Source: Lethocerus indicus (Eukaryota > Arthropoda > Insecta > Hemiptera > Belostomatidae). From it: 64,000 nt of DNA. Each line of letters begins with the position of its first letter. The stretch's first letter is position 1. Below are positions 15,801-28,508 of the stretch, in pieces. The notes under the pieces were generated by a model that was not told where the DNA came from, searched no databases, and saw nothing but the letters and a program-made list of their open reading frames with translations. The stretch spans positions 4,332,034 to 4,396,033 of the forward strand of contig JACDQD010000006.1 of NCBI GenBank assembly GCA_019843655.1, in the 5' to 3' direction. The position numbers and the translations under genes are program-made.

Positions 15801-18800
15801 ATCCATTTTATTGTTCTATCAACTCATTTATTTCTAAATGTATAGTACATGCCATATAATAGCTCTGTTTACGGGTGACATGTTTTTCGAGCTTTAAGTT
15901 GAATAATTTTTGAAACGGTAAAAGGAACTTTTCGTTTTATTCTTAATAATGCTTCAATCATTCTTTAGAGATAATATTTTTAAATTTCTGTTAGAGCTTA
16001 ATAAGCATAGTATTCAATCAAATATCTATTAGCTACTGAGTCTCCAACAACTGTTGTTTATTGGTTATTTTTTAATTTTCAGGTACAGTCCATGCAAGGC
16101 GTTCAAATTGGCAATGACGGAAATAAACGATATGGCGGGTCAGCACGAAGTCATTGCGGAGAACTTGCAATCGGATGTCATTAGGGAAGTTACAATACTT
16201 ATTAAGGATTTCAAGGACGAAAGGAAAAAGGTAAGGCGCTGTCTTTCAATGCATAATAGGTCTCATTTGTAAGTTGGAACATTTGGAAGTGGAACACGTC
16301 GCTGTCATATTTCGAATTATTCGAGTCCTCTCAGGTTCTTTATCTGAAATCATTTGAGGGCCCTTTCGAATGCTTAGGAATTTCAGGGAATAACGTAGTT
16401 TTATCACCTCTCGCTGGTTTAGTCTCTATTGCCGGACCGATTTCGGCTGTTCGCCAACTTCAATAGATGTCTTTATGGCCGTACCGTCAGTACAAGTGGC
16501 CAGGATGACCACGTACTGGAGTGACTAACCACCGTACTAAAGGACACGGCTACTGGAGATGGCGAGCAGCCGAAACCGTCCTAGCAAATGACCAAACCGG
16601 CGAGGGAGACTAAAGATCGAGAGAAGTACGAAATTGATTTACTCACATATCATCACAGAATGGAGCAATTATGAATGAAATGAGAGATAATAATAATATA
16701 CCGAATGTTAAGGTAATTAATGTATTAATTTTACATCTACGCGTAGAGGATATTATGTATTGAATGTAAAAGTTGATTTTAATGGCATCGAAGTCCTAAA
16801 TTGTGCACGAGAGTCTACTATATTTATTAACGGAGTGTTTGGTTACAGTTATTAGCGGAAGGGGCTCGGATGATGACTCTTCTGACGAACCAGATCGCCG
16901 GACTGGAGAGGGCACGGCGCAGCTACGAGAAGGCGTTCAAGGAGGCGGAGAGGGCCGTCGAAAACTACCAGAGGGCCGACGCCGACCTCAACCTATCCAG
17001 GGCGGAGGTCGAGAAGCAGAGGATGAACATGACCATCAAATCCCAGCAGTGCGAAGACGCCAAGAACGAGTACGCCAATCAGCTACAGAGGACCAACGAA
17101 CAACAGGTAGGTACAGGTGTAACGGAGCAGGAAAGATGCTTTACGGAATGCTACTGACTAAGGCGAGTAGCGTAGGGAAGAAATCGACGATTACTGGCGG
17201 AAGATTGCGAAAGTAATCATATTTCAATGCCCTTGGCCGCCCGAACAGATATAATCAATTCTAATTTACGATTTCGGAAAAGCTCTTATCCGATAGTTCT
17301 TTTTCGGTTCATTCTCTCGATAGCATCAGAGAAAGTTTTGGATGCAATTTCGAAGGTAAATACACAGTTTAACGCCAATTTTGAACGCAATTTTGGGGCG
17401 TAAAAACACGGTTTCGGGCCAGTTTTGAAAACAATTTTCTCATACTTTTAAATCATCAAAATTCTTGTCTTGTATCTTGCACCCCGTTATTTCTACTGTG
17501 AGTTTTTCTGTATTCCGATAAGAACGGAACTTATGTTGTAATTGTAGCATTGTACAACAGCGATTGTTACATACTTAAAAAGATAATTGAACATAGGCGT
17601 CGGTAGCATTTGTAAAGGCTCGACAGCGGTTCTAAGACCGAGTTCCAAGAAACATTGAACTGCTGAACTTTATCTGGTGGGAACGTGGATCAATCGGCCT
17701 CTCCCTACCGCTTCTGTGAATTAGCACATTCCTCGACTCGACAAATCACCCGAGTACATTCAAATTTAAATTTTTAGTTCAAGTTTTTTTTTGTCCATTA
17801 GTAATCAATAATGACCCGGAGGGCTAAATTGAAAACATTTTCTTGGAACGCTTTTACACTTTTTTTAGTTGGCTCTTCCAAGTATTTTTTTTTAACAAAT
17901 ACATCAAAAATTAAGTGGTCATTCTTTGTTTCTGCATTTTTCTGTCTTTAATACTATATCAAGAGGGATTTTCCCCATCTATTTGTTGGTCAAGTGTTGC
18001 CGAATTTCAAATATCTTTTTTGAAAAATAACAAGCTGTAATGTTGAATAGCGAAACTCCTCTCCCTTGAGATCAAAAATTTAGGGATTAACTCATAAAAA
18101 ACTACAATTAATGAATAATTGTTTCAAAGAAAGTCATTTGACCCTCCCCCTCTCTTCCTTTAGTAGGCACTGGGGAATTTCCGGGATGTATGGGCGTCAA
18201 TTAAAGGATAAAAGTGGTGGGAAAACTTGGAATGAATAGAGGATGCTAAATCGAGAAGGATAAAGTAATTATGGATAGTAGTGGAAACAGTTTTTTAATA
18301 TGGACAGGATAAACTAAAATGTGGGATATTATAGAGGGACAGAGAGGATAGTGGCCAACCTGCTGTAATGGAGCCGCTGTTTTCTTGCCATTTTATTATT
18401 ACACAGTTACAGAATCCCTCACTAAAAAGAAGCAAAAGCTCACACTACTGCATTTTAAGCCCAGATTATATATTTTTTGTTTTTTTATAGAAACAACATT
18501 ACCAGCACCTCATGCCAGAAGTTTTTAGACAACTGCAAGAATTGGACGAGAAGAGGGTACGGAGTATTAGAAATTTCATGATCCACGGTGTTCAAATCGA
18601 ACGAAATGTCTTTCCCATTATCAATCAGTGTTTGGATGGAATTGTCAGTGCTGCTAACCAAATCAATGAAAAAGAAGTGAGTAAATTTTGTTAGTATTTG
18701 ATTTCTTAATTTTTAAATTTCAATGTATGTAATGATTGGAACTTAAAAATTCAGAAATAGAACATTTGAAGCCTTGATACTTCTTCTACCAGTTGCATTT

Positions 18801-21800
18801 TTCTCGTTATTTTGTGTTAATAATGTGAATATTCTGTCATCTTATCAAATAGTTTAGTGTAAATTTTGTCCACTGTTTAGTTAATATTATGTGGTTTCAA
18901 TTGAACATATTGTTTTTATTGTATGTGTTGTATGTCTTTTATGACTTACTTCAAATAATGTTATCTCTTTTAAATTGAATTCAACATTAAAATGCCGGAA
19001 TTTATTCTTATAGGATACACAGCTGGTAATTGAAAGGTACAAGTCAGGATTTGAACCTCCTGGGGATATCATATTCGAAGATTTGAGTAGGACAGATTCG
19101 AACAGTCTGACTCCAACTGTCCATCCAACAATGCCTATTAAACCTGAAGCAGTCACTGTGAAGGGAACTATGTCGGCTGGAAAACTCAAAAAGAGAGTTG
19201 GCATTTTTGGTATCTTCTCCTCAAATAAGGTTAGTACTGGGGATTCAATGTATAACATTAATGAAAACATTAAATTTTCAAATTTTAATTTAATATTTAT
19301 TCCAATTTTTGTATAGAATATTTTTATTTTGATAAAGGTTTATTGTCTAATCTGTAAATCCCTCCCCCCTATTTTTTAAGTACATATTTTCTTTTGTGTG
19401 AGCTTTTATAAGATTATGCACTTATCATTTTTAATAAAAAAAAAAACCGTAAAACATTTTCATTTCCAGGTGTTGGGCACAGAATCATAAAATAATTTGG
19501 CCCTTGTAACCATTTATCAATTATAAATTGATATATGGAATCCTTTTTGAAAATATTTTTGTATGCAATTGTTTTCAGGTGTGCTGTCACTTTATCGGAC
19601 TTCAGTTTCAATTCGTAGTAGAGTTATTTATTTAGAACTCACATGTAATAAAAATAACAATATTGACTAATACCATTAGGCACTTAGTATTTGATCCTTG
19701 AAAATAAAACAGTTTTGGATCTCATTTGCACTTCAAATTTATAAATAATTAATTGCATGTCAGCATATGGTGGTTATGACCTTCAGATAATAAACTTTTA
19801 AAATTAATAGTAAACTTATTTTAAGAATGAAAAATTAATATTATTTATTCGGCGTATCATAAGGCATGATTAAATACTTTGAATGACCAAGCTTTCTGAT
19901 AGTAGGTTATTGTAGTTAATTGACCCAGAGAAATTTATTGTAGTTTTAACAAATTTCAGGCATTAAGATATTTTGTTACAAGTTTGTTATTTTGAGTTTT
20001 TGATTTTTTGTTTTTCTGTTATGTTCCAATATTCGATGTTGCCCTTTCATCTCTATTTACAATGGTGGATGGTGTTTGCAACTGGTTCACATTGTAAGTA
20101 TATACATACTTGTTTAGAGAAGTCCATTTGTGGCTTTTGATTCTCTGCTTTGATTAACACTCGCTTTCATAATGGGACTTAACTGGTGCTGCACTTTAAC
20201 CTGTCACTTGAATATCAGTCAAAAAGCTTTGCTATTAATTCTTTTACAATAATCAACTTCCGATTCAGTTGTGAAACTTATGAAGGTGTTTGATAAGGTT
20301 GTCGTATATAAATGAATATAAATGATGATCTGTTGTGTTTAATGCAAGGCCAAAAGGACCTGTCCTGTCAAGCTAGAGATGGTGGCGTATTAAAAAAGTA
20401 ATAGTCATTTTTCAAGCTTTTGTCACTCAACAAATATTTCAAATGTAATTTGCTAGTTTAGTTATTTATGTCTATCATTCTCAATGTTTTACTTAATGTT
20501 TATTGGAAAACCAGGTCTTCTCCAGCTTGGCCAATAATTTTAAATTTCTTTAGAATTTAAGTGTGATTAATATGTATATAGCTTTAAGCACGCACTATAT
20601 GACTTCAGTATAAAATATACCAATATGAGAAGGAATTCTTCACACTTATAAATTAAATTATGTTTTATATTTTTCTACTAAAAACAAATACAGACTACAA
20701 TCTGTAAATCACTTTATGAAGATTAATTTCTAATGCCAGTGCTTGTTCTATTGCACAGTTTAATGAAGGACTATTCAGAGTGACACAGTCTGTTTTCTTA
20801 GTTTGGTATCTGACATTGTTGCTGGTATTGCTGGAAATTTGAATGGTACAATTGAATTAATGCATTGGCATGACTGGTCTGTTGATGTTTGATGCGTATG
20901 TTATTTTCTTGTGGTTCTTTTGCAACACTAGTAACTTGCTTGGTTTGTTCATGCATTCGTGCAGAAGCTATCCGATATGTGCCATTCTATCAAGGTAGGC
21001 ACATATTTTGACAACCCTATATATTCAATATTTATACCCATTAGAGATGCTCCGTTTCAAAAACATGAGAACGGAATTTGGGTCAAATAATGTAATGAAA
21101 ATAAACAAATTTTCAAAATCAGTTGTTAGCATATTAGCAATTTGATGTTGGGTAATTAATTAACAAACTGGTTTGTATTTATGGTCAGTATTTTTTAAAT
21201 TTTGTTTTAATTATATTTCTATCTTTTCTCTACAGAAAATATTTGTGTCATAGAGAAACTTGGCATCTCTTGTACATAATATATTTGAACAATCCAATTT
21301 TACAATTCCCAGTAATTAGTGTAATTTATTCCTTAACTATTATATAGAAGTATCCATAAATGAATAATTATTAAATTATTATAAAATTCCAAGTTTTCTG
21401 AACTTGATTTTTAACTTTTAAAATAATTAAATTATCAATTTTTCAGTCTATTATATTTGAGTTTACATTATCGAATGTAAGAATTTTTAATGATTGCACT
21501 ATTAGGTATTAATTATTTATTTTTGTACAGAACAATCTCTCCGGAAATGGCGATAATAAGGAGGACTATAGTGATTTACCGCCAAATCAAAGAAAGAAGA
21601 AGTTGCAGATGAAAATTGAAGATATCCAAACAAAAATACACCAAGAGACTGCTGCCAGGTAATGTTGCAAGTTTAATTATCTGTAAAAACTGTAATCAAG
21701 AAATGTAATTAATCGAGGGAATTATTTAATGCACTATTACAGAAAAAATATCTAATAGATAAACTATTTCTAGAAAGGGGAAATATCTCACTGACTGAAT

Positions 21801-23065
21801 TGTTATCTAATTCGGTTTTGAACTTTTCATTTGAAGGGATGGGTTGATGAAAATGAAAGGGGTCTACGAACAGAACCCGAACCTCGGCGATCCGATGTCG
21901 ATAGAGGGACAACTGAACGAGAGCGGCCACCGGCTGGACAAGCTGAGGCAGGAGTTGCACAAGTACCAGTCCTTCCTTGAGGACAACCACCAGTCGATAC
22001 ACAACCAGCAGATACAGCAGCAGCCGCAACACAACACACCTGTACATAACAACATCAACGGTGTTCTCAGGCAACACAGGTATCTGTTCTGTTTAAAATT
22101 TGTTACAAGTTTCTGTTTTTCAATACTGGTATTTTTAGGTCAAACTCATTTCCTCTTGTTTATTGCATTCAGCATGATACAATATAGCGTGGACTACAGA
22201 ACTAAATAGATAAATAATAAATTAATTGATTAAATTAAAGATAAAAGAATTACAAAGAATTGGTTACACAGGTCAGTATATCACTGGATATATTTAATTA
22301 CTACTTGATTATTTGTACAGCATGTGGTGTATTTATCACAGTAAATTGATAATGTTAAATTATATTATTTCATTTGTTTATATAATACTTTCATCTTCTA
22401 ATTAAAATGTATGATTATTTCATTGTCATATTGTATATACATCATTACGATTGTAGATTAATGCGCATTCTACTTTTTATTCCCTTATATGAATCCTATT
22501 CGTCATCCTATTCTGAATTTCTGTTGTGTGGAGGAGAAATTGATTTCCATTCGCAGCTCATGCTTCATATGTGTAACATACCGTGCGCACAGAATGTAGA
22601 TATAAAATCTGTACTCTGGTTGGTGAGGTTGTAATTAGACTTCTTTAGCCGTAGATCATTGAAAGCTAATAGAAAATCATTTCAGCGTTAGGATAAATAT
22701 TGAGATGTATTTCAGGAACAGTGGTTGTTCCGGAGGCGATGAGGACTCGCTGAGCAGGTCTGCTTCAGACTCGAGTGTTTCTGCGAATCAGAACCACAAG
22801 CAGTCGGCTCCGGGAACACCTTTACCTTCACACGGGTCGGTATTTCAAAGTTTCCTAATTATTCCCACCTAAGAACTTACGGCTATATTTTAAAAAAACG
22901 TGGGAATGAAATAGATTAGTTTTTCTGTATCCCAACTAATCACTTCGCAATTGATTTTATATAAACAATTTTACACTACACCATAAAATTTGACCAGGAA
23001 ATACTTTTTCATATGGTATTTTTCAGGGATAATTTGAAATCATTTTTTGTACAAAATTAAAACTT

Positions 23066-23116
<51 letters not shown>

Positions 23117-24865
23117 ATTTCATTTAATATTATCCAAGTTAACCCCGCAGTCTCAGAATTGTATCGGAACAACTAAATATTGTTCAGTACATGACAGGAA
23201 ATAATATATACTATATTGCTTATGTTCATGTAGCATAATCATGTTTATGACACATTCATATTCATAAAAATTAGGCTTCTGCCTAATGAATGTACTCACA
23301 ATATTCTATCATTCATGAAGTTAAACATGTGATTCTGTCGATTATCATAAATGAGAAATAAAAAATTAAAATTCATTATATATATATCTTTAAATACTGT
23401 ATGTCTTAAACTTTACTCTATTTCTTCTATTATCCGTTTTACTCAAAGAAGGATTACAGAATTTTTTGTTCTATCATGCATCCACTTGCTTCAGTTTGTT
23501 GTTTCATGCTCTCTGCTTGAGATCTTTCCTTTAATATTTAGCCTTCCTTAATTTAACAATTCGCATTTCAAATAGCTTCTTTCATAAAATAAAAAGATGT
23601 GCAAAAACATGAGAATTATTTCATTGTGCATGCTGGTGTAAGTATCCGAAAAAAAAGTGTATAATTTAGAGATAAAATTTATAAACCGCTTTTAGCTTAT
23701 TATACTGGATTCATTTTTAGCATTGTGAGCGTGTGGTGTGGCTTGAGCGGCAGCGTGAAAGCGAATCTGTGAAAGTGCTATAAAAGGCTTGATGCTGGTG
23801 TTCTTGTTAGAAGTGACTCTCTATATTGTTTTAGATGTTCATCGGACAGCCCCGAAAGCGGCCTGGGAGCTTCGCACTCTTCGTTGCCAGACTCGGACGA
23901 TGCGCCACCGCACTATTACGACACGGAACTATTACCGCCTCTAGGCACTTGCAGAGCCTTGTACCCGTTTGAAGGTTAGCCACAGAATTTTATTAAATTA
24001 TTATTTTATTACACTTTTTCCCTCTTGAGAGTGCATGGTATATATTAGACTATCACAACACTTTCTCTCTACAATTATTATTGCAATGATATTCCAAATA
24101 AATTCCTTAAATTGTATATAAATTAGGTTAATAATTTATTTTCTATTTCAAACTCCTCTTGCTTGATTTGTCAGTAGCCCGTCAGGACCAAACACATGAA
24201 AACAGTCAAGGAAATCACCTCTACGATAATAAACTCCTCTATAGTGCCTCCTAATTAAAATATGACATTTGTCACTATAGGCCAAAGTGATAATTCCAAT
24301 ATTTTTAACAGAACTATAAGACATTATTCTCGTGGTTTGTTGGCAAACTTTTTATTTTTATTGCCACACTAATATCGATATATAATTTTAGAATTGCCGT
24401 AATAAAAAGATTTAACATTTATGATTGCGTTATTTGTATCATTACAAACCTACTCATAGTAGGTTGGGACAGTGTCCTTGTCAGTTATATTTGATTCATT
24501 AGTTACTTGGTGTATACTTTGCCTTTGTATTTGTTTCAAGGAATAAAGTTACAGACACTGCGGGTTGAGCATTGGATGTTGAAGACAAGGAAATTTAAAA
24601 TGCCGGCGTAATTTATTTATAAATAAAAAGAATATAATACTTTAAATGTTTTTTTTTACTGATTGAAACAACATTATTGTTTTTCTATATCGGTGTTTAA
24701 CTTGCAGCGACAAGTGAAGGTTCAATGCCAATGAACGACGGTGAGGAGTTGCTCGTGATTGAGGTCGACCAGGGTGACGGCTGGACAAGGGTGAGGAGGC
24801 CTGCAGATTCAATGGAGGGATTCGTGCCCACATCATACATATTGTGCACTCTCAATGACTGTTAG
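859..24865 (+). CDS. Cip4: Cip4/Toca-family F-BAR, HR1 and SH3 protein (5'-partial)
   Basis: Exons: 859-909, 16083-16230, 16849-17106, 18491-18676, 19014-19229, 21531-21658, 21837-22079, 22716-22835, 23835-23974, 24708-24865. All introns are GT-AG, phases agree at every junction, and the frame gives 548 residues to the TAG. The order is the rest of an F-BAR domain (KSYQPKKK, CKAF, NDMAGQHEVIAENL, KSGFEPPGDI), an HR1 coiled coil, a Ser/Gln-rich linker and a C-terminal SH3 domain. This is the order of CIP4, FBP17 and Toca-1. Family members bend the plasma membrane, bind active Cdc42 through HR1, and recruit WASP/WAVE through SH3 during endocytosis. About 50-60 N-terminal residues are missing because they are encoded before the window. 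The first intron shown is 15 kb. The donor at 22836 (GTCGGT) is weak but is the only one that keeps phase. Confidence 0.92.
4956..5249 (+). other. Unassigned 97-codon open frame in Cip4 intron
   Basis: An ATG-started frame begins MKCTNCLENIKN and continues into a basic, Ser/Pro-rich stretch (NDSGVDSEPRNSDSPKK) that reads more like a disordered protein tail than like random AT-rich intron. The stop is followed directly by AATAAATTATC, which could serve as a polyadenylation signal. I do not recognise a family. It could be a small nested gene, a remnant, or chance. Confidence 0.25.
10171..10505. repeat. Dispersed arm repeat, copy 1, with one satellite unit
   Basis: It begins TAGAATACCTGTTCTGTGG and runs through TCACTGGTTTGGTC, TTTCGACTGCTCGCCATC and GGGTTGGGAGGGATTTTG. 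The same order is seen in the copy at 40975-41290. It ends with a single 70-bp minisatellite unit in reverse orientation (10432-10506). Confidence 0.75.
14196..14345. repeat. Dispersed arm repeat, copy 2 (arm only)
   Basis: It shares GGTGGTCTGCGAGG, the GTTTCGGCTGCTCGCCAT core and the CTGCACTGTCACTGCACTT stretch with the other copies. The outer end is degraded and no satellite unit follows. Confidence 0.6.
16083..19100 (+). other. F-BAR domain exons of Cip4
   Basis: Four full exons and part of a fifth encode the helical F-BAR core. Landmarks are MAGQHEVIAENL, then RARRSYEKAFKEAERA, NVFPIINQCLDGIV, and YKSGFEPPGDIIFED, which closes the domain in CIP4/FBP17 proteins. F-BAR dimers bind PI(4,5)P2-rich membrane and tubulate it; that role comes from the family. 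Confidence 0.88.
16390..16640. repeat. Dispersed arm repeat, copy 3, fold-back form
   Basis: The arm (CTCGCTGGTTTAGTC, then GATTTCGGCTGTTCGCCA) is followed after a spacer by its own inverse (ATGGCGAGCAGCCGAAAC, then GACCAAACCGGCGAGGGAG). The copy could fold into a long imperfect hairpin. It lies in the Cip4 intron between exons 16083-16230 and 16849-17106. Confidence 0.7.
20965..20994 (+). other. Candidate 30-nt cassette microexon of Cip4
   Basis: The sequence GTGCAG, 30 nt, GTAGGC lies in the intron between the exons ending at 19229 and starting at 21531. Both flanking exons are phase 0, so inclusion would add exactly ten residues, KLSDMCHSIK, just after the F-BAR domain. No transcript evidence is available here, so it remains a candidate. 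Confidence 0.45.
21531..22079 (+). other. HR1 (Cdc42-binding) coiled coil of Cip4
   Basis: Two exons joined at an AG|G arginine codon encode RKKKLQMKIEDIQ, then DGLMKMKGVYEQNPNLGDP, then LDKLRQELHKYQSFLED. This is the antiparallel coiled coil that binds GTP-Cdc42 in CIP4 and Toca-1. The second exon continues into a Gln/His/Asn-rich linker. Confidence 0.85.
23064..23113. repeat. (TG)n(TA)n microsatellite
   Basis: A short GT run passes into about 20 TA dinucleotides inside a Cip4 intron. Confidence 0.9.
23935..24865 (+). other. C-terminal SH3 domain of Cip4
   Basis: The SH3 domain is split by an intron after ALYPFE. It contains the ALYPFE opening, the acidic RT loop (MNDGEELLVIE), the DGWTRVRR tryptophan region and the GFVPTSYI closing motif. 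The partner proline-rich ligands are WASP/WAVE-type proteins and dynamin in the family. Translation stops at 24863-24865. Confidence 0.88.
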
Positions 24866-25290
24866 CACTACAAATTAGGTGGAGTATATTTTTCAGCTAT
24901 TGTTTCACACAGTGTTCAAGGTTGAAAAGGTTTTTTACTCTCCAGACATCATTCATTAACATGAATAGAGAAAAAGTAAATATCCCAGACCTTATTTTTG
25001 TCTTTTATAATTAGTAATGACAGTTTCGCTTCATTGTAGTAAGAACTCAATCAATTTATTTCTTAATGGAAACAATTCTTGTTATGTGTAGAATGTTGTC
25101 ATAGCGGTGGGTTTCAGCCCTTGTTCAAGACACCCACTAGATATGTTGAATTAATTAACTTTTAGTATGAATAGATAAAAATTGAACCTATGTGTTTTTT
25201 GTTGAACCTTTTTGTTCAGTGTTGAAGGACATAACTTAACTGCTATTCGATACTACAGTAGACATTTGTCTTCTCTGTTGATTTAGGCTC

Positions 25291-25300
25291 CTATATATAC

Positions 25301-25351
<51 letters not shown>
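25291..25351. repeat. (TA)n microsatellite
   Basis: A nearly pure TA run about 60 bp long lies downstream of the Cip4 stop codon, probably within its 3' UTR. Confidence 0.9.
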
Positions 25352-25358
<7 letters not shown>

Positions 25359-25834
25359 TTATTTATTTATTAGTAAGTTACATATTTAAGATTGGTTAAA
25401 TCATCTCTATTTGTATTTTTATATGTTAAAAAAAACTGGAATGAAAAAACTTGTATACTCTGTGTAAAAAGTGCTATAGTAAACCCTTTATATTATAATG
25501 ACCACTAATATTTAACCTTCTATGGCCCTGTGTAACTTTCAGGTCACATTTCAATTTATCCAGATTTTACCAAATAATGAGATGGCATATAAATCTTAAT
25601 CCTATAATGTCAAGACAACCAATATCAATATCATTTTTTTTTCATTTGCATTTATAGGTTTATAATTGCTGATTTTTTGTTCCCCAAATTTTTTGACCCA
25701 AATAAAAATTTGGCCCATAGAGGGTTAAGTTAAATTTCACCATTAATTTTTATCTAGCTATTTCCATTTATATATAAAATATCTGTATAAATTATGTTTT
25801 TCATATTTATACTTAATCATTTATTCTTTTATAG

Positions 25835-25959
25835 AGCTCAAAAATGGATTTGGCTTTTTCCCATTGGATTCATTTGCTCTGAAGTTGACCAATGAAGAAC
25901 ACAAATATTTGTCAATTGCTGCTATAAATACAGTAGAGCGATATCACAGCACACTGTAG
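25835..25959 (+). other. Candidate alternative last exon of Cip4
   Basis: A strong acceptor (TTATTCTTTTATAG) is followed by 40 open codons and a TAG. The frame enters with 2 nt, which exactly fits the one-nucleotide overhang of the exon ending at 23974. Splicing past exon 24708-24865 would replace most of the SH3 domain with a tail starting ELKNGFGFFPLDSF and ending RYHSTL. I do not recognise the tail, and there is no transcript support. Confidence 0.35.
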
Positions 25960-28508
25960 AGGAATATCGAGTAATGTCTTCTAAATTTTCCAACTGCTAT
26001 TATAAAAAGTATAATTTTAGTGTCTTTATTTCATGAAATCTACATTTGTATTATTCAAAATAAACTAAATAATGTATGAAAAACATTATGATTATATAAT
26101 ATATATTATTTATTAAACTCAAATTTATGGTTGTAATATTTGGATAGTTGTGTTATGTATTTGAATTACAAGTGTACAAGTGGCATTAGGAGTAAAGTGT
26201 AATTGCAATGAAAAATAATAATAATAATAATACATATAGTATAGCTATTTATGTTACTCACAGGCCACAAATAATAAAAATGTAGTTTTGTAGCTGTTAA
26301 AAAAATTGAAATTAGGCATTTTTCGCTTCTATGAAATTATTTTTTTATTATTGTAATTTTTCTAAAGGAAACCAGATTACCATGTAATTGCAAGTTTGGC
26401 CCGAATATGCCAGAACTTTGTGACAAAAAAAAAAGAAGAGAGAAATGAACTTGCTATCTTATTTTTTTTTTAATTTTTAAGTTATGACATTACCGTGTCA
26501 AAGGGACATGAATGCGCATTATAATTAACTTTGTACATAATTAGGCAATTGTTCATTTTGAACCTGTTTTTATTCGTTTCTTATTTCATATATGTTATTA
26601 ATAGAACGAAAGAGATGGAGAGAAAGAGAAAGTTGTAAATATTTAAAATAAAAAATAATGCTGATTTAGTGACTGTATATAATAATAAATTGAGATGAAT
26701 GAAACAAATAAATTAATAATGGGTGTCGTGTATTGTTCACGTCACTACCTCAGTGTGCCAATATAACTTTCAGTCATCCGCCGATATAACTTTCGGTAAA
26801 TTTTCTTTTATAATACGTTTCTTAATTTTAACAGAAACACATGACATGATTTGGGTGATGTGGTGAAATTGAAACTGAAAGGAATAAGAAACTAAACTAC
26901 TGCTATTCCCTAGAATATAGTTTAAACTGTTAAATTCAAATTCGATTTGATGTATTTAGGAACAATGTATAATGAAATAATTGAAGGAACACTTGAAGAC
27001 AATTTAATTTATAGAACCCGTTTACCATTTATTTTTATGTACATAGAATATTATCAGTTTATATTTATATTGGGTCTGAGACCGCTACATCACCGAAATG
27101 ATGAAATCTTGATCAGGTAAACAGATTGAGTACAATGGCGAGTGAGTGGGTGATTGATAAGACTGTGAACGTGAATGTGATTTGTCATGACATTGTTTGG
27201 ACTAAAAAGAAAGAGAGGTCAGTTAATATAATACAGATAATAATAATAATAATAAAAAAAGAACAATTTAATTTATTGTGTTGAGTGCAGTGCTTAAAAG
27301 AAAAGGGATGAAATACAAATATAATAGAAAAAAATTGTATTTTGTTAAAAGAATTTTAATTATTCCAATCACTTATAATCATTATATGCATTTATATTAT
27401 GTAGGAATTACAGATAATTTCATTAATTGTTATTGAATATTAAATATACGTAAATATCCTAATAATTATCTGTGAGTTTGCATTTTTTCAAACCTTTCTA
27501 ATGTTTCTTTAATTTTTGTTGAGCAAAAGGAAACGAAAGAAGAAACATTGACTGTGTTAAAATCCCTAGGCAAGATAAAAGTGAATATGAAAAGATGGAT
27601 ATAAAATGAACTTTTTTGCGCTTTCTCTTGTAAATTAATTGCTATAAGAAAGTGGTAGCTTCTTTCACATCGTCGTGTTGCAAGAAATAAAAATTAGACA
27701 TTTTTTTGAAAAATAAAAAAATATTTTCCAGCATGATTGTACTCTTAGACATAGCTAAATATTTATTATTGAGTGGGGCTTCTGGTTTTTTGTGTATATA
27801 TATATATGTAATGTATGTATTTGTTTCTACTTCATGATTTCTATTCTCCTTATCAACAGTATAAGTGTTTGTTCACCAGATATTAAATGCATTTAATAAC
27901 TAGTAGATAGATTTAAATTAGATTTTTAACTGCTGCTATTGTTAGCCAATCAAAATTTTTACCAGTGCATAATAGTGTACCTAATTTTTGTTTCATACAT
28001 GTGTCCGTCCCTTTATACCTTTGAATTTATGTAAATATTTCTTATAACCTGTATTTACTGATTATTGTGTTTTATTTTGATGATTTCTATTATTTTTTTA
28101 CAGAGATAATTTACATTCTGTTTTCATTCATCATGTATATGATTAATAAAATATTATTCTAATGACTAATTTCTAAGGACAGTAGCCTCATAAATATTTT
28201 ATACTATGTGTTGTACATACAGTCAAGTGTTCCTCAGTTATAATATATGCAGAATATAATGGAAAAAATCATTTTAAAAATATAACATTTTTATTCAATT
28301 TTTCATGTTTATTACCTATTGCGCTATATAAATACTGTCAATCATCATCATCATCATGTTTATTAATCTTGTTTTAGTGCCACATATAATCGTTTTGTAA
28401 AATACCTGACTAAATAGATTGTATCAACAATAGAAAGCCTATGGATTGTTAACACATGTGTTACAATTCATTTTTTTCTTCACGGATATAAAGTTGATAT
28501 AACTCAAA

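Larger units (their letters stand above)
910..16082 (+). other. 15-kb Cip4 intron with repeat fragments
   Basis: No gene of recognisable family is seen on either strand. The intron holds two copies of the dispersed arm repeat (10171-10505 and 14196-14345), one reversed minisatellite unit at 10432-10506, and an unassigned 97-codon reading frame at 4956-5249. The intron in Drosophila and vertebrate relatives often carries alternative promoters, but I cannot place one here with confidence. Confidence 0.5.
24866..28508 (+). other. Cip4 3' UTR and intergenic AT-rich DNA
   Basis: No conserved coding sequence is visible apart from the candidate alternative last exon at 25835-25959. The stretch has a long TA microsatellite (about 25291-25351), many AATAAA hexamers and short ATA/ATT runs. 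I cannot fix the true polyadenylation site or the promoter of the next gene from sequence alone. Confidence 0.5.
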
